A stretch of DNA of 64,000 bases from UBA2779 sp965232615 (GTDB lineage Bacteria; Spirochaetota; Spirochaetia; DSM-2461). The notes beneath the pieces were generated by a model. It worked only from the letters and a program-made list of their open reading frames with translations. It had not been told where the DNA came from and ran no database searches. The stretch covers positions 2,170,001-2,234,000 of the forward strand of contig OZ246985.1 in the NCBI GenBank assembly GCA_965232615.1. Direction: 5' to 3'. Shown piece by piece: positions 1 to 8,824 of this stretch (positions are counted from its first letter, which is position 1; each line of letters begins with the position of its first letter). Made by a program: the position numbers and the translations under genes.

Positions 1-1
1 C

Positions 2-895
2 AAGGTAGAACAATTCGTTCGACGACTGTGGGAAAATCCATCTCTCAGTGGCCTATCCCCACTTCAAAAGGAAGATCAACTCCATCTATTCATTGATGTC
101 AATGCCGAGGTGCTGCAGAAAACCATGACATCTCCCGCGTTCTTCCCGGGTATTTCATGGACTGTTATCAAGTCGCATCTGATAGAATCGATAACACAAT
201 TCGCAGACAGGAGTCTTCAGGAATACTTCAAATTGCTTACAAATAACCACATCGATTTCAAATTCATTCGAACCATGGATACCAGAGTTGTCGATGTTAC
301 TGAATATCAAACTGAAATTGGTCAACTTCTACTTACACTGTCGAGCGAGCCTGAATCAAGGAAGGAACTGACTGGTCCTGCGATTTGTATCGCTTCAGGA
401 ATGATCGATCGATACTTGACCCATTCATTTCATCGAAACAAACACATAAGTATAGCATTGAAAAAGGTTCAAAGACTGAATATGGAGCACAAACAGATCT
501 TCAACTTCGTTAAAATGACAATGCTGCTCAGGGCTGCTGTACATTATTATGCTCCCGTGAAAGGTACAGAGTTAAAAATAAATCAAGCTGTTATCGACAA
601 AGTAACCCTTGAACTCACGAGAAAAATCCGTTTTCTTCCAAGAGCTTTGATTCTATCCGGAATTAACAGTTATCTGAGTTTTAATGAAAACCCCCAATTG
701 GAAGCGACGTCTCGTCTGGCTTCAATTTTTTCTCAGCGGTGTTATAATATGAGATCTGGCATGGCAATAGAGAGAGGAGCAGAAACCTCCGATAAGAGTT
801 GGTTCAGTGTTGCCCGCAAGAATTATAAATTTTATGGTTTTGATCTGGATATGCTGTATGAGCTTCAATATATTGCTGCTGAATATGGATGGTAA
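2..895 (+). CDS. hypothetical protein, 5' end outside window
   Basis: The reading frame is already open at base 2 and stays open to the TAA at 893-895, so the gene starts before the window. A GTG at 110 would be an internal start, but the upstream codons read smoothly as protein, so the longer frame is preferred. About 297 residues are visible. The protein is mostly helical in appearance, with no signal peptide, membrane segment or catalytic motif that I recognise. It lies 3 nt upstream of the voltage-sensor gene on the same strand, so the two are probably co-transcribed. I do not recognise the family. Confidence 0.75.
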   Translation, partial: KVEQFVRRLWENPSLSGLSPLQKEDQLHLFIDVNAEVLQKTMTSPAFFPGISWTVIKSHLIESITQFADRSLQEYFKLLTNNHIDFKFIRTMDTRVVDVTEYQTEIGQLLLTLSSEPESRKELTGPAICIASGMIDRYLTHSFHRNKHISIALKKVQRLNMEHKQIFNFVKMTMLLRAAVHYYAPVKGTELKINQAVIDKVTLELTRKIRFLPRALILSGINSYLSFNENPQLEATSRLASIFSQRCYNMRSGMAIERGAETSDKSWFSVARKNYKFYGFDLDMLYELQYIAAEYGW

Positions 896-898
896 ATT

Positions 899-2005
899 GT
901 GAAAAGTAAGTTTTCATCTTTCTTTGAAGGATTGGTAACGACAGCCATTGTATTGGTTCTCATACAAACCCTTCTTGAAGATTCAATGGTGATACTGGGT
1001 AAGTCCTGGGAAATACGAAGGATATTTATCTTAACCGGCTTTGCTTTTGATTTGTTTTTTACCATTGAATTCCTTGTACGCAGTTGGAATACTCTGAGTC
1101 ACAAACAATTTGGTCGGTATCTATTATTCAGGAACGGCTGGGTAGACTTCGCGGCATCGGTACCCTTGCTCCTGTTTTCATCCACACCGGAATTTATATC
1201 ATTTCTCAGCAATTCCACTTTTGCAGGAACTGGTTCTTTGATGAGCATGCTAAAAATTGTGAAAGTTGTCCGCATAGCCAGAATTCTTCGCTTACTCCGG
1301 CTGCTGAAGCTGTTCCAACGCATAAGATTTGCTAATTCAGTCATGATTCAACGTCATACAATAAGAATTATTACAACGGTTGCGGCAACTTTGATAATTA
1401 CAAACATGATCATCGGTGCTGCTTTCACATTGATGGATAACGCTGATGTTGAGTATTCAATGCAGACAGAGCAACAAGCCGTCATGGAGTACCTGGGGCA
1501 ACTATATCCTGATAAAATAGAATCAAGTGAAATTGAGACCCTGGTTCAAACTCGACCCATGATATTATCGCTCAAAGACGACAGGGGAACAGTTTACCCG
1601 CAGGATACAGGGATGTCATTGGTCAATGATCTGGGACCGGGCGATTATCTCATTGGCAATGTCAACTCCTACACTGTTTGGTTCGATGCCAGACCAATCG
1701 CGGTATCCCGCGCGAAGCTGAATCTTACTGTTTTTCTCACAACTATGGCAATGATACTATTGATACTCATCTCATACAGCACACATCTTGCACTGACAAC
1801 AAGTGATCCAGTCAATGTAATGATGAGAGGTATGTCAGAGAAAAGCTATAATCTGGAGGTGAAAATCAATCCTGATTACTCGACTGATGAGACGTATCAA
1901 CTGGCAAGAATCTATAATGAAGAATACCTGCCTGCAAAGGAACGGAATAATTCTGGAAATCTTGATATTTCAATGGATGATATCAGTGATCTTTTGAAGC
2001 TATGA
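899..2005 (+). CDS. voltage-sensor domain membrane protein with HAMP-like tail, no pore
   Basis: 368 residues from a GTG start. Residues 8-28, 41-62, 81-94 and 118-143 fit S1-S4 of a voltage-sensor domain. S2 has the acidic pattern FDLFFTIEF, S3 has WVDFAASVP, and S4 carries basic residues every third position (KIVKVVRIARILRLLRLLK). After S4 come TM5 (154-178), an exported loop of about 95 residues, TM6 (276-298), and a HAMP-like stretch (301-345, with a conserved proline and DETYQLARIYNEE). There is no selectivity-filter loop and no kinase, cyclase or receptor output domain. The S1-S4 assignment is well supported; a role as a voltage-gated sensor is inference. Its stop overlaps the next start as ATGA, so translation is coupled. 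Confidence 0.85.
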   Translation: MKSKFSSFFEGLVTTAIVLVLIQTLLEDSMVILGKSWEIRRIFILTGFAFDLFFTIEFLVRSWNTLSHKQFGRYLLFRNGWVDFAASVPLLLFSSTPEFISFLSNSTFAGTGSLMSMLKIVKVVRIARILRLLRLLKLFQRIRFANSVMIQRHTIRIITTVAATLIITNMIIGAAFTLMDNADVEYSMQTEQQAVMEYLGQLYPDKIESSEIETLVQTRPMILSLKDDRGTVYPQDTGMSLVNDLGPGDYLIGNVNSYTVWFDARPIAVSRAKLNLTVFLTTMAMILLILISYSTHLALTTSDPVNVMMRGMSEKSYNLEVKINPDYSTDETYQLARIYNEEYLPAKERNNSGNLDISMDDISDLLKL

Positions 2006-2586
2006 TATTGAGATATTGGCGATTTATTATATTTATCTGCCTTTTAACAGCTTCATACGCTGTCCTCTTCGGGCAATCTCCTCTCAATAAGCGATGGGAG
2101 GAATTTATCAGCATACATCATGGTCAAACACGTTTACCTGATGATGAGAAGATGGGGAAACTGGCTGACATCCGAAAAAGAGATGTGTCCTGGGAAGGAG
2201 CCTGGACAGTATGCGAAACTGTGTTCAAATCAGTAGAAAAAGGACAGGTCCCATTCGAAGTTTTTTACAAAACAATGGAACTGCCCTTGAAAAGAGAATT
2301 TCTCCAACTGCTTGAAGCTGGTCCCCGGGAGGCGGATCGTTGCTATGGATTGCCGGAGAGAGATGAAAATCGAATTACTCTGCCCATTCGTTTATCTATT
2401 GGCGGCAAGTTTGAATATGGATACGTTTACCTGATTCTGGAAGATACGAACTGGTTTGTTGAACAGTGGGCTCTGGATCTCTCAAGGCTGCCAGTAACGG
2501 AAGTTCCTGTCAAATCTGATGATCCCTCAAGCAGCACTGAAACCCTGGTTCCTGTCACACCGCCGGACGACCAGGGCACATCCTGA
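2002..2586 (+). CDS. small exported protein, unknown function
   Basis: 194 residues. The start ATG overlaps the preceding stop by 4 nt. Residues 1-24 form a typical signal peptide (RYWRFIIFICLLTASYAVLFG), so the protein is probably periplasmic or surface exposed. The C-terminus is low-complexity Ser/Thr/Pro/Asp. No family recognised. Co-translation with the voltage-sensor protein suggests it works with the exported loop of that protein (inference). Its last 160 bp overlap the 3' end of the convergent HATPase gene, which is unusual. Confidence 0.7.
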   Translation: MILRYWRFIIFICLLTASYAVLFGQSPLNKRWEEFISIHHGQTRLPDDEKMGKLADIRKRDVSWEGAWTVCETVFKSVEKGQVPFEVFYKTMELPLKREFLQLLEAGPREADRCYGLPERDENRITLPIRLSIGGKFEYGYVYLILEDTNWFVEQWALDLSRLPVTEVPVKSDDPSSSTETLVPVTPPDDQGTS

Positions 2587-3035
2587 CCATCTCTATCGTA
2601 AAAGGATAGATTAAACACTGGAAAAAGCCGTCTGACAGAAATGAGGCCTACTCCACATTTTCTGTAGTTGTGTTTCATTCTGTAATTTTTGAACAGGTCA
2701 CTGGTTGTATCAATATCGTTTACATTGTCATCCCAGTTATACGGGAGATTGGTGATATCAAATCCTCCTCCCTGATCTGTAATGGTAATTCCAAGATTGC
2801 TGTCCTGCACCTTGAGTATCAATCTGATCCAACCCGTGATTCCCTTATTCCGGTGTGCCTGCCATGAGTTATCAAGTATTTCCAGAAGTGCATAAAGAAT
2901 ATATTCATCCGCGAGAGGTATGAAGGGTATATTAATTCGATTGACTCGTTCTATTATCCTATAAGGCTTTTCTTTATGACTGAACAGCATAGTGAATTGT
3001 TTAAGCTTTCTACTTCCGTATAGTATGTAATTCAT
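2427..3035 (-). CDS. GHKL/HATPase_c domain protein (anti-sigma or kinase-like)
   Basis: 202 residues from an ATG at 3035. It shows the GHKL ATPase landmarks: N-box ALLEILDNSWQA (E52, N56), G1 box DQGGGFD near residue 90, and G2 box CGVGL near 132. There is no DHp, H-box, receiver or membrane segment, so it is a stand-alone ATPase of the anti-sigma-factor/RsbW-like or orphan-kinase size class. The HATPase fold should end around residue 170 (GTRVSVLL). The remaining tail is Ser/Thr/Arg-rich and is read from the strand opposite the preceding gene's 3' end. Divergent to the P-loop ATPase gene with only 36 bp between starts, so they may share a promoter region. Confidence 0.75.
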   Translation of the reverse strand: MNYILYGSRKLKQFTMLFSHKEKPYRIIERVNRINIPFIPLADEYILYALLEILDNSWQAHRNKGITGWIRLILKVQDSNLGITITDQGGGFDITNLPYNWDDNVNDIDTTSDLFKNYRMKHNYRKCGVGLISVRRLFPVFNLSFYDRDGQDVPWSSGGVTGTRVSVLLEGSSDLTGTSVTGSLERSRAHCSTNQFVSSRIR

Positions 3036-3071
3036 TACTTTTGCCTTTCAGGATGAAACAGGACTTGAATT

Positions 3072-5957
3072 ATGCATTCTTACATAATTTATATTGGGAT
3101 ATCCCATATTGATCAACTGACAAAACTCTACCCGGATCTAGTTCAACAGGTTTCTCAAAATCTTGATAAGATAGCCTTTCAGTTTGGTGGATGCCTTGAA
3201 CAGCAGTATCTCTACCGATTTCAAAATGCTCCCAGCGAGTCTGTAAGAAGAACGGCTGAAGCAGCCTGTGCCATGCAATCAATGCTTCAAAAGAGGGGCA
3301 ATGATCTATACGGAACAACAGTACTTGTTGGAAGAGGGGGAGATGAGTTCTCACCAATGGAGGACTTTGAATCCCTTATTCTGCATACATCTGATGATAA
3401 CGGAATGTGGTTGGCTCCGTCACTGCAGCAGGACTTCAAGACTCTTTTCCATCTTTCAGATTTTGGTGAAATTATGCGGATTGATTCTCTGAAGGATGTT
3501 GGTTTACGACTGGAAGAAAGACTTCCAAAACTTTTAATTCGGCATGATAAGTTCAATATAGTGAAGAGAATCCTGGAAACAATGGAGAAGAAGAACATCG
3601 AAAATCGTGTACTACTCATTCGTGGGAAACCAGGCTCCGGTAAACGTGCAACACTGTTTGAAGCATTGCGGCAGCTTTACCCGGATGATGGAGGTGCATC
3701 CGTGATCCTGTCATGTTCGGACAGATACGGAAACCCAATGGAACCTTTCTCCCGGGCTGTAATGAATACAAGTTTTTCTGTTGATGATTACCTGGATCAG
3801 GAAGGAGTTCAATGGTGGAATTCAACAGGCAATGAATTGATCCAGAATCTGAAGCAAAACAAGAATTGGGAATCAGTTTCCGATCAGCAATTTGTTGATG
3901 TAGTTCATGCTTACAGTCTTTACTTCAAAGCATTTAGTAGGAGTCGATATAAAATAGGAAGACCTGCCTATATCATTTTTGATGGTTTAAATCCAGAATC
4001 GGAATCCGTTGTTCTGCTCAGGTTAATCTTGACCGAATTGATTGATGAGAAGGGATTCCGATTGATCATTATCCGGGACTCCAATGATCACTCAGAAGAT
4101 ATCCCACTACCTGGTATGAGGCGTGAGGTTGGGTTTGATTTCTCCACTTCAAAAGAATGGATCCAGGTAATTAAGAATGCATCCATAGATGATGGACCTG
4201 GAGGACGGGAACTGAAGGGTATCGCGAATCAATGTGCTGGCAATCTTTATAATCTGTTCCATATGCTTTTGAACAGGGAATCTGGAATCAAACTGACTTC
4301 AAACTCCTGTCAGACTCTGATTGAAACATTGAGTGCGGCTTCACGCACAACACTGTTTCTCGCGTTCTCTGCATCCGGAATAATCACCCGGGAATTAATA
4401 ACTCAGAGGTTTTCCGATACTGATGATCAAATTTATGAACTGGGACGCGTTAAAGAATTGCTTGCTCTGGGATTAATCCATGAGGAAAAAGATGGCCGAA
4501 TCTGCAGTTATCCAGGCGCGGACTTTAAAATTCCTGGCAAAAATTCTGAGTATTTGAAAGAAGCTGAAAGCTTTGGTACATATCTCTACCAGCTCTATGA
4601 ATCAGGGATCCCAATTGATCCGCTGCATCTATACAATTATCTGGCAATTTGGGGACCGATTAGTTGCAGTATTGTTATTCTGGACAGGCTTCTGGATTCT
4701 TTGATTACCCAGAGAAATCTGAAGTTGGCCAGAAAACTCCTCAATGATACTCGGAACCTGCCAACCAAACTTGAAGGGAAAGAAACTGATCTCCTGCAGA
4801 GTATTCTCAACAATGCCAGGATGAGATTATATCTTCTTTCTGGTGATAATGATAAGGCATTTAATCATTCAGGAAAAACGCCTGGTTTGCATGACGCATT
4901 GTATTCATACTCGGTTGGCCGTTGGAAAAATGCCTTGAGCACAAGCAAGGAAGCTCTATTTCAATATCAGAAAACCGGTAATCATAAAAGTGAAACCTAC
5001 GCACATATTGAATTGGCCCTGGCACTTCTTGCACTCGGTAATGTTCGGGATGCATTAGAGCATTTCAGTATTGCGCACAGAATTGGTACACAAATAGGTG
5101 CAACCTGGGGTGTGTTAAGAGCGGCAACACTGGAAACTGTAGCTCAATTCATATTCGGGAACCTTTCCAAATGTGCTCAGGAATGCCGGTTAAACTGCAA
5201 TTCTGCCCAAAAGGAAAAACGAGTGGATCTCTGGCTACTCTTAACTCTCATTGAATTGCGGATATCCTGGGAGATAGGGGCATACAGTAATGCCTGTTCA
5301 ATTGCTGTTGAAGGCTGCAAAGCTGCCGAATTCTACAGTTTATCAGCCGAACACCGCGTAATGACAATATGGAAAGGACGTTGTTTATTGGCCCAGAATG
5401 ATAGTGATGGCAAGAAAATTCTTGAACAATATCGTACACACAGGGAAGCTCTTGCCTTCCTTGCCGAACATGCATGGCTGAATGGAAATTCTGATGAAGC
5501 AATAGCATTACTACATCTGGCAGCTGAACAAGAAAGACACAGTGTAAGACCACAGGGGGAAGCTGATGACTGGTCTGATGGATATTTTCCAATCGAGGGA
5601 AGATTGGCAGATATGTCAACTCCTCTTGATGTACTTGGTGAACGAATTGTTGGGATGAAATCTTATTTCCTTGCCTGTAGAGGAGAAACTGAGAACATAG
5701 ACCGTCTGGAATCCCTGCTGAGAAGAGGTGGGCATCGAAGCTTGAAGCCTTTCAGTTACCAATACGCATTGTGGGCAGCCCTTGGGGCATCGGAGGATGA
5801 TACAGCATTCCGCACTCGTCATATGAATCGTGCTTTCAACGACCTCCAGACTCGTGCAGGTCGAATTGATGATAGTCAAACCAAACATGCATGGCTTAAT
5901 GCAAATCACTGGAATAAGCTTCTAATGGATGAAGCACAAAGGCGGAGATTTCTGTAA
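3072..5957 (+). CDS. STAND-like P-loop ATPase with helical (TPR-like) repeats
   Basis: 961 residues. Start ATG at 3072 has AGGA eight bases upstream. Residues 1-150 resemble a degenerate class III cyclase module in spacing only (HGG-like turn, then a helix with AEAACAMQSMLQ); catalytic aspartates are not obvious. A Walker A loop lies near residue 186 (GKPGSGKR, with Arg where Ser/Thr is usual) and a Walker B near 300 (YIIFDG). From about residue 560 onward the protein is helical with TPR-type repeats. This architecture matches signalling ATPases of the AAA16/STAND type. Divergent from the HATPase gene. The ATPase call is firm; the cyclase relationship is tentative. Confidence 0.7.
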   Translation: MHSYIIYIGISHIDQLTKLYPDLVQQVSQNLDKIAFQFGGCLEQQYLYRFQNAPSESVRRTAEAACAMQSMLQKRGNDLYGTTVLVGRGGDEFSPMEDFESLILHTSDDNGMWLAPSLQQDFKTLFHLSDFGEIMRIDSLKDVGLRLEERLPKLLIRHDKFNIVKRILETMEKKNIENRVLLIRGKPGSGKRATLFEALRQLYPDDGGASVILSCSDRYGNPMEPFSRAVMNTSFSVDDYLDQEGVQWWNSTGNELIQNLKQNKNWESVSDQQFVDVVHAYSLYFKAFSRSRYKIGRPAYIIFDGLNPESESVVLLRLILTELIDEKGFRLIIIRDSNDHSEDIPLPGMRREVGFDFSTSKEWIQVIKNASIDDGPGGRELKGIANQCAGNLYNLFHMLLNRESGIKLTSNSCQTLIETLSAASRTTLFLAFSASGIITRELITQRFSDTDDQIYELGRVKELLALGLIHEEKDGRICSYPGADFKIPGKNSEYLKEAESFGTYLYQLYESGIPIDPLHLYNYLAIWGPISCSIVILDRLLDSLITQRNLKLARKLLNDTRNLPTKLEGKETDLLQSILNNARMRLYLLSGDNDKAFNHSGKTPGLHDALYSYSVGRWKNALSTSKEALFQYQKTGNHKSETYAHIELALALLALGNVRDALEHFSIAHRIGTQIGATWGVLRAATLETVAQFIFGNLSKCAQECRLNCNSAQKEKRVDLWLLLTLIELRISWEIGAYSNACSIAVEGCKAAEFYSLSAEHRVMTIWKGRCLLAQNDSDGKKILEQYRTHREALAFLAEHAWLNGNSDEAIALLHLAAEQERHSVRPQGEADDWSDGYFPIEGRLADMSTPLDVLGERIVGMKSYFLACRGETENIDRLESLLRRGGHRSLKPFSYQYALWAALGASEDDTAFRTRHMNRAFNDLQTRAGRIDDSQTKHAWLNANHWNKLLMDEAQRRRFL

Positions 5958-6383
5958 AGATCTTTCAGTGTCCGGAAGCCTGTTGGATGAAATAATTGCT
6001 TCCATCAAAAGTATTAATATACTATGAAACAGCATTTACAAAGCATTTTTCCGGAGAAACTTCACATCACTCCGAATGAGTAATTCACTGAATCACAACG
6101 ATCAATGAGTATTGAAATACAATATTGGCAAGGATCCTCAACTAACCAGGTTTAAATGAACCCAGGCTATCCTTCCTCTCGCATATTTTACTTTGAAATA
6201 TGATAACCAGCACTCTGCTGAAGATGAAACTGACAGCACTACCACCTTATAAATCAATGCCACTGGTAAATAAGACGGCTCCAGTGATCACAGATACAGA
6301 CATGGATACTCTGATAAAAGGAGCCCTGGCTTATTCACAGAAAAACGGCAATACAAAGGACAAAGTGCCTCCTGGAGCCAGGA
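5958..6383. other. intergenic stretch, no convincing gene
   Basis: 426 bp between the ATPase stop and the 3' end of the GNAT gene. AT-rich. I see no RNA gene, no strong terminator hairpin with a T-run, and no repeat shared with the rest of the window. A 71-codon plus-strand frame at 6200-6415 has no ribosome binding site and runs into the GNAT 3' end; I do not call it. Confidence 0.5.
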
Positions 6384-6983
6384 TTATGCATCCAGATGCA
6401 ACACCATTGTTGTAGAACCACTAAAGCCAAGAAGCCATCGTAAATATGGGAAATATTCGGTCTTTACTGCCTTGAATCCTTTACGTTCGTATAATTTCTT
6501 TGCTTTTGGGTTTATATCAATAACATCTAATCGAACACTATTGAATTCATGCTCTTTCGCATATTTTACTATTTCTTCAAGTAATCTGCTGCCAACACCC
6601 TTTCCCCTGGCCTTGGCTTGAACAGCTATACCATCCATTACCAGTTCTCCAGGCATTGGTTTTCTTTCGTAAAGACTGAGAATTAAAGCTGCCCAATTAC
6701 CTTTTATGAAACCAAGCTGCGAGAGTAATTCACTATATGTTATTCCCCCAGTTAGTGAGCCGGCTGGTGTATGGAAACCTGCGATACCTATTAATTCATC
6801 TTCTGACACTGCAACCACGGCATTCTCAAGCATGAAACAGTCAGTTAGAAGAAGAAGCCGACTTTTATCGGAGCGCACTGCTACTGAAATCTTTTTTCCA
6901 AAAGCTTCATCATATAAGCTTGCTGCACTTGACCTGAATTTCTCTGGCAACCCTATTTGGTAATTGATTCCATTCACACCCAT
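6384..6983 (-). CDS. GNAT family N-acetyltransferase
   Basis: 199 residues when started at the ATG at 6983, which has AAGG seven bases upstream. A longer TTG start at 7028 would add 15 residues that do not look like the family. The acetyl-CoA binding motif A is clear (VQAKARGKGVGSRLLEEI, the Q/R-x-x-G-x-G loop), followed by the conserved beta5/alpha4 region (VIDINPKAKKLYERKGF). It transfers an acetyl group from acetyl-CoA to an unidentified amine. It stands alone, with a dead GNAT fragment immediately upstream on the same strand. Confidence 0.9.
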   Translation of the reverse strand: MGVNGINYQIGLPEKFRSSAASLYDEAFGKKISVAVRSDKSRLLLLTDCFMLENAVVAVSEDELIGIAGFHTPAGSLTGGITYSELLSQLGFIKGNWAALILSLYERKPMPGELVMDGIAVQAKARGKGVGSRLLEEIVKYAKEHEFNSVRLDVIDINPKAKKLYERKGFKAVKTEYFPYLRWLLGFSGSTTMVLHLDA

Positions 6984-7023
6984 CAATATTCCTTGCAAAA
7001 CCCAATGCTCCGCATCACTGGCT

Positions 7024-7093
7024 GACAAAGCGCATAGCGGTTTGTCGATCCGTGTGCATGTACTTGTTAGCAGACATTTTACCAGGGGCTAAC
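7024..7093. repeat. hairpin and GTTAGC/GCTAAC inverted repeat, attC-like half site (tentative)
   Basis: Bases 7024-7046 form a near-perfect hairpin (GACAAAGCGC, 3-nt loop, then GCGGTTTGTC). GTTAGC at 7066-7071 and GCTAAC at 7088-7093 form an inverted pair. It sits between two GNAT genes, which are common integron cassettes. The core boxes do not match the full attC consensus and the symmetrical second half is absent, so this is a weak call. Confidence 0.25.
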
Positions 7094-7125
7094 AGGTTTT
7101 TCGCAAATTCATCTTTCACAGTAGT

Positions 7126-7251
7126 TCACTCTGAATCAATAATTGCGAACCAGACAGTATCGCGATTTATACCTTTATCCCAGCAGTGTTACCGGAAGAT
7201 GCCTTCAGACTCAAATCCTGAACGAATTGCGGCTTCCTTACAATTATAGTT
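7126..7251 (-). pseudogene. 3' fragment of a RimJ-type GNAT acetyltransferase
   Basis: Read on the minus strand, 42 codons translate to a typical RimJ-type acetyltransferase C-terminus: EAAIRSGFESEGIFR, an in-frame TAA at 7189-7191, then HCWDKGINRDTVWFAIID and a TGA at 7126-7128. The pattern GFE-EG-R-H-G-D-Y/W is characteristic of the family tail. The rest of the gene is gone: homology stops just before the sequence GGGCACCTCTAAA at 7254-7266, the left side of the IS region. Dead by truncation plus nonsense. Confidence 0.7.
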
Positions 7252-7375
7252 CCGGGCACCTCTAAACTGAAGTTTTAAGGGAATTTCGGGCTAAATACTT
7301 ATATAGAAAAAAGTTGAGCTAGTTTTACCTTTAAAACGTCCCCATGTAATATTGCAATTTTATTATATTTATGTA

Positions 7376-7404
7376 TTGACAGTTATGTAGATATATTTCA
7401 TAAT
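7376..7404 (+). promoter_or_regulatory. sigma70-type promoter of the IS transposase
   Basis: TTGACA at 7376-7381, a 17-nt spacer, then CATAAT at 7399-7404. The start ATG at 7411 lies only 6 nt after the -10 box, so the transcript would be leaderless or nearly so. No Shine-Dalgarno sequence precedes the ATG. Confidence 0.7.
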
Positions 7405-7410
7405 ACACCC

Positions 7411-8696
7411 ATGTATATTCAAATAGTACCAAACAGAAATTCGCCTCCCTGCATTCTGCTGCGGGAAGACCACCGAGAGAATGGCCGCGTTGTCAAAAAG
7501 ACTCTGGCTAATTTAACCAAACTGCCAGGTCATGCCGTTGAAGGCCTTCGACGGTTGCTTAAAGAAGGACCAGAAGCCCTATCTGGAAATGATTTCAAAA
7601 TCACTCGAACTCTACCGCATGGTCATGCCGTTGCCATCCTCAAGGTTATGAAAGATCTTGATATCCCTCGGTTAATTTCCTCCCGCCGAACTCCCGAACG
7701 TAATTTGATTATCGCCCTTATCGCCCAACGTATTCTTCATCCACAATCGAAACTGGCCACTTTTAGGGAACTTATCGGACCATCAAAGACCACGACTTTA
7801 TCAGAACAGATCGGTTTGGATGAAACCATTGGAGAATATGATATTGACAAATCGCTTGATTGGCTCTTAAAACGTCAGCATACGATTGAAACGAAGCTAG
7901 CTGACAGACACCTCAAAAACGGTTCGTTAGTTTTTTACGACCTAACATCTGCATGGTATGAGGGAAAACACTGTCCCCTCGCTAAACGGGGATACTCTCG
8001 AGACGGTAAGAGGAGCAAGCTACAAATTGAAGTGGGTCTTCTTTGTGACTCAGAAGGACGTCCTGTGGGGGTTGAAGTCTTTGAAGGCAACACAGCCGAT
8101 CCGATGACGGTTTCCAGCCAGATTGAAAAACTCCGAAATCGCTTCGGTCTTGAACGGATCACTGTGGTCGGTGACCGAGGAATGCTAACTGAAGCGAGCA
8201 TTGACAGGGAAATCCGGAAGAACTCTCTGACGAAAAGGTTGTATTTGCGTACAAACGGCTCTCCAGCGTTGAACAGGCATTTCGCTACATAAAGTTGGTG
8301 GACTTGAAGCTACGGCCCGTTTATCACCGCCTGGAGGACAGGGTTCGGGCGCATGTATTGGTTTGTATGCTTGCCTACTATGTTGAATGGGAAATGCGGA
8401 AACGGATGGCTCCCATTCTCTTTAAAGATGAAGCTTCTGCCATTGAAAGGGAGAAGAAAAAGAAATCCATCGTTTCTCCTGCGGAAAAATCTGGTAAAGC
8501 CCTGGCGAAAGCATCAACAAAACAAACAGACGATGGAGAACTCGTCCATAGTTTCCGAACGGCGTTAAATTGTCTTGCGACTATTTGCCAAAACACAATT
8601 GAATTCGATTGTAAAGAATCCGCATCCTTCACGCGGGTTACAGAACCAGTAAAACATCAAAGAGTAATCCTGAATCTTTTGGGGGTCAGTATGTAG
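7411..8696 (+). pseudogene. IS1634-family transposase, internal deletion and frameshift
   Basis: The first frame (7411-8292) gives the family N-terminus (IQIVPNRNSPPCILLRE) and two DDE-domain aspartates: FYDLTSAWYEG and VVGDRGMLT. It then leaves frame. The C-terminal part resumes in another frame near 8230 with EKVVFAYKRLSSVEQAFR and continues through RPVYHRLEDRVRAHVLVCML to the stop at 8694-8696. In intact relatives a sizeable segment separates these parts, so it has been deleted here. The element cannot make an active enzyme. The two frames together would encode about 430 residues, against roughly 550 for the family (from memory). Confidence 0.85.
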
Positions 8697-8824
8697 TCGC
8701 TATATATCCCCAGTAACGTAACATTGGGAAATTGGCTAATTGCTTTCCCTGTATGGGAATATGGTGGTCTTGCGATAAAAACTTCAGGCTAGGCATCCGC
8801 CATTGCGGCGGCGGTACTGCCGGC

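Larger units (their letters stand above)
7267..8786 (+). mobile_element. IS1634-type insertion sequence, decayed
   Basis: The transposase remnant is bracketed by an inverted pair: CTGAAGTTTT at 7267-7276 and AAAACTTCAG at 8777-8786. The sequence outside the left end is GGGCACCTCTAAA, which resembles the ends of the MITEs seen elsewhere in this window. I see no target duplication. Length is about 1.5 kb, slightly short for the family, in line with the internal transposase deletion. Confidence 0.65.

Noticed and set aside
6200..6415. 71-codon plus-strand frame between the ATPase and GNAT genes
   Set aside because: No ribosome site, no recognisable domain, and the end overlaps the 3' end of the well-supported GNAT gene on the other strand.
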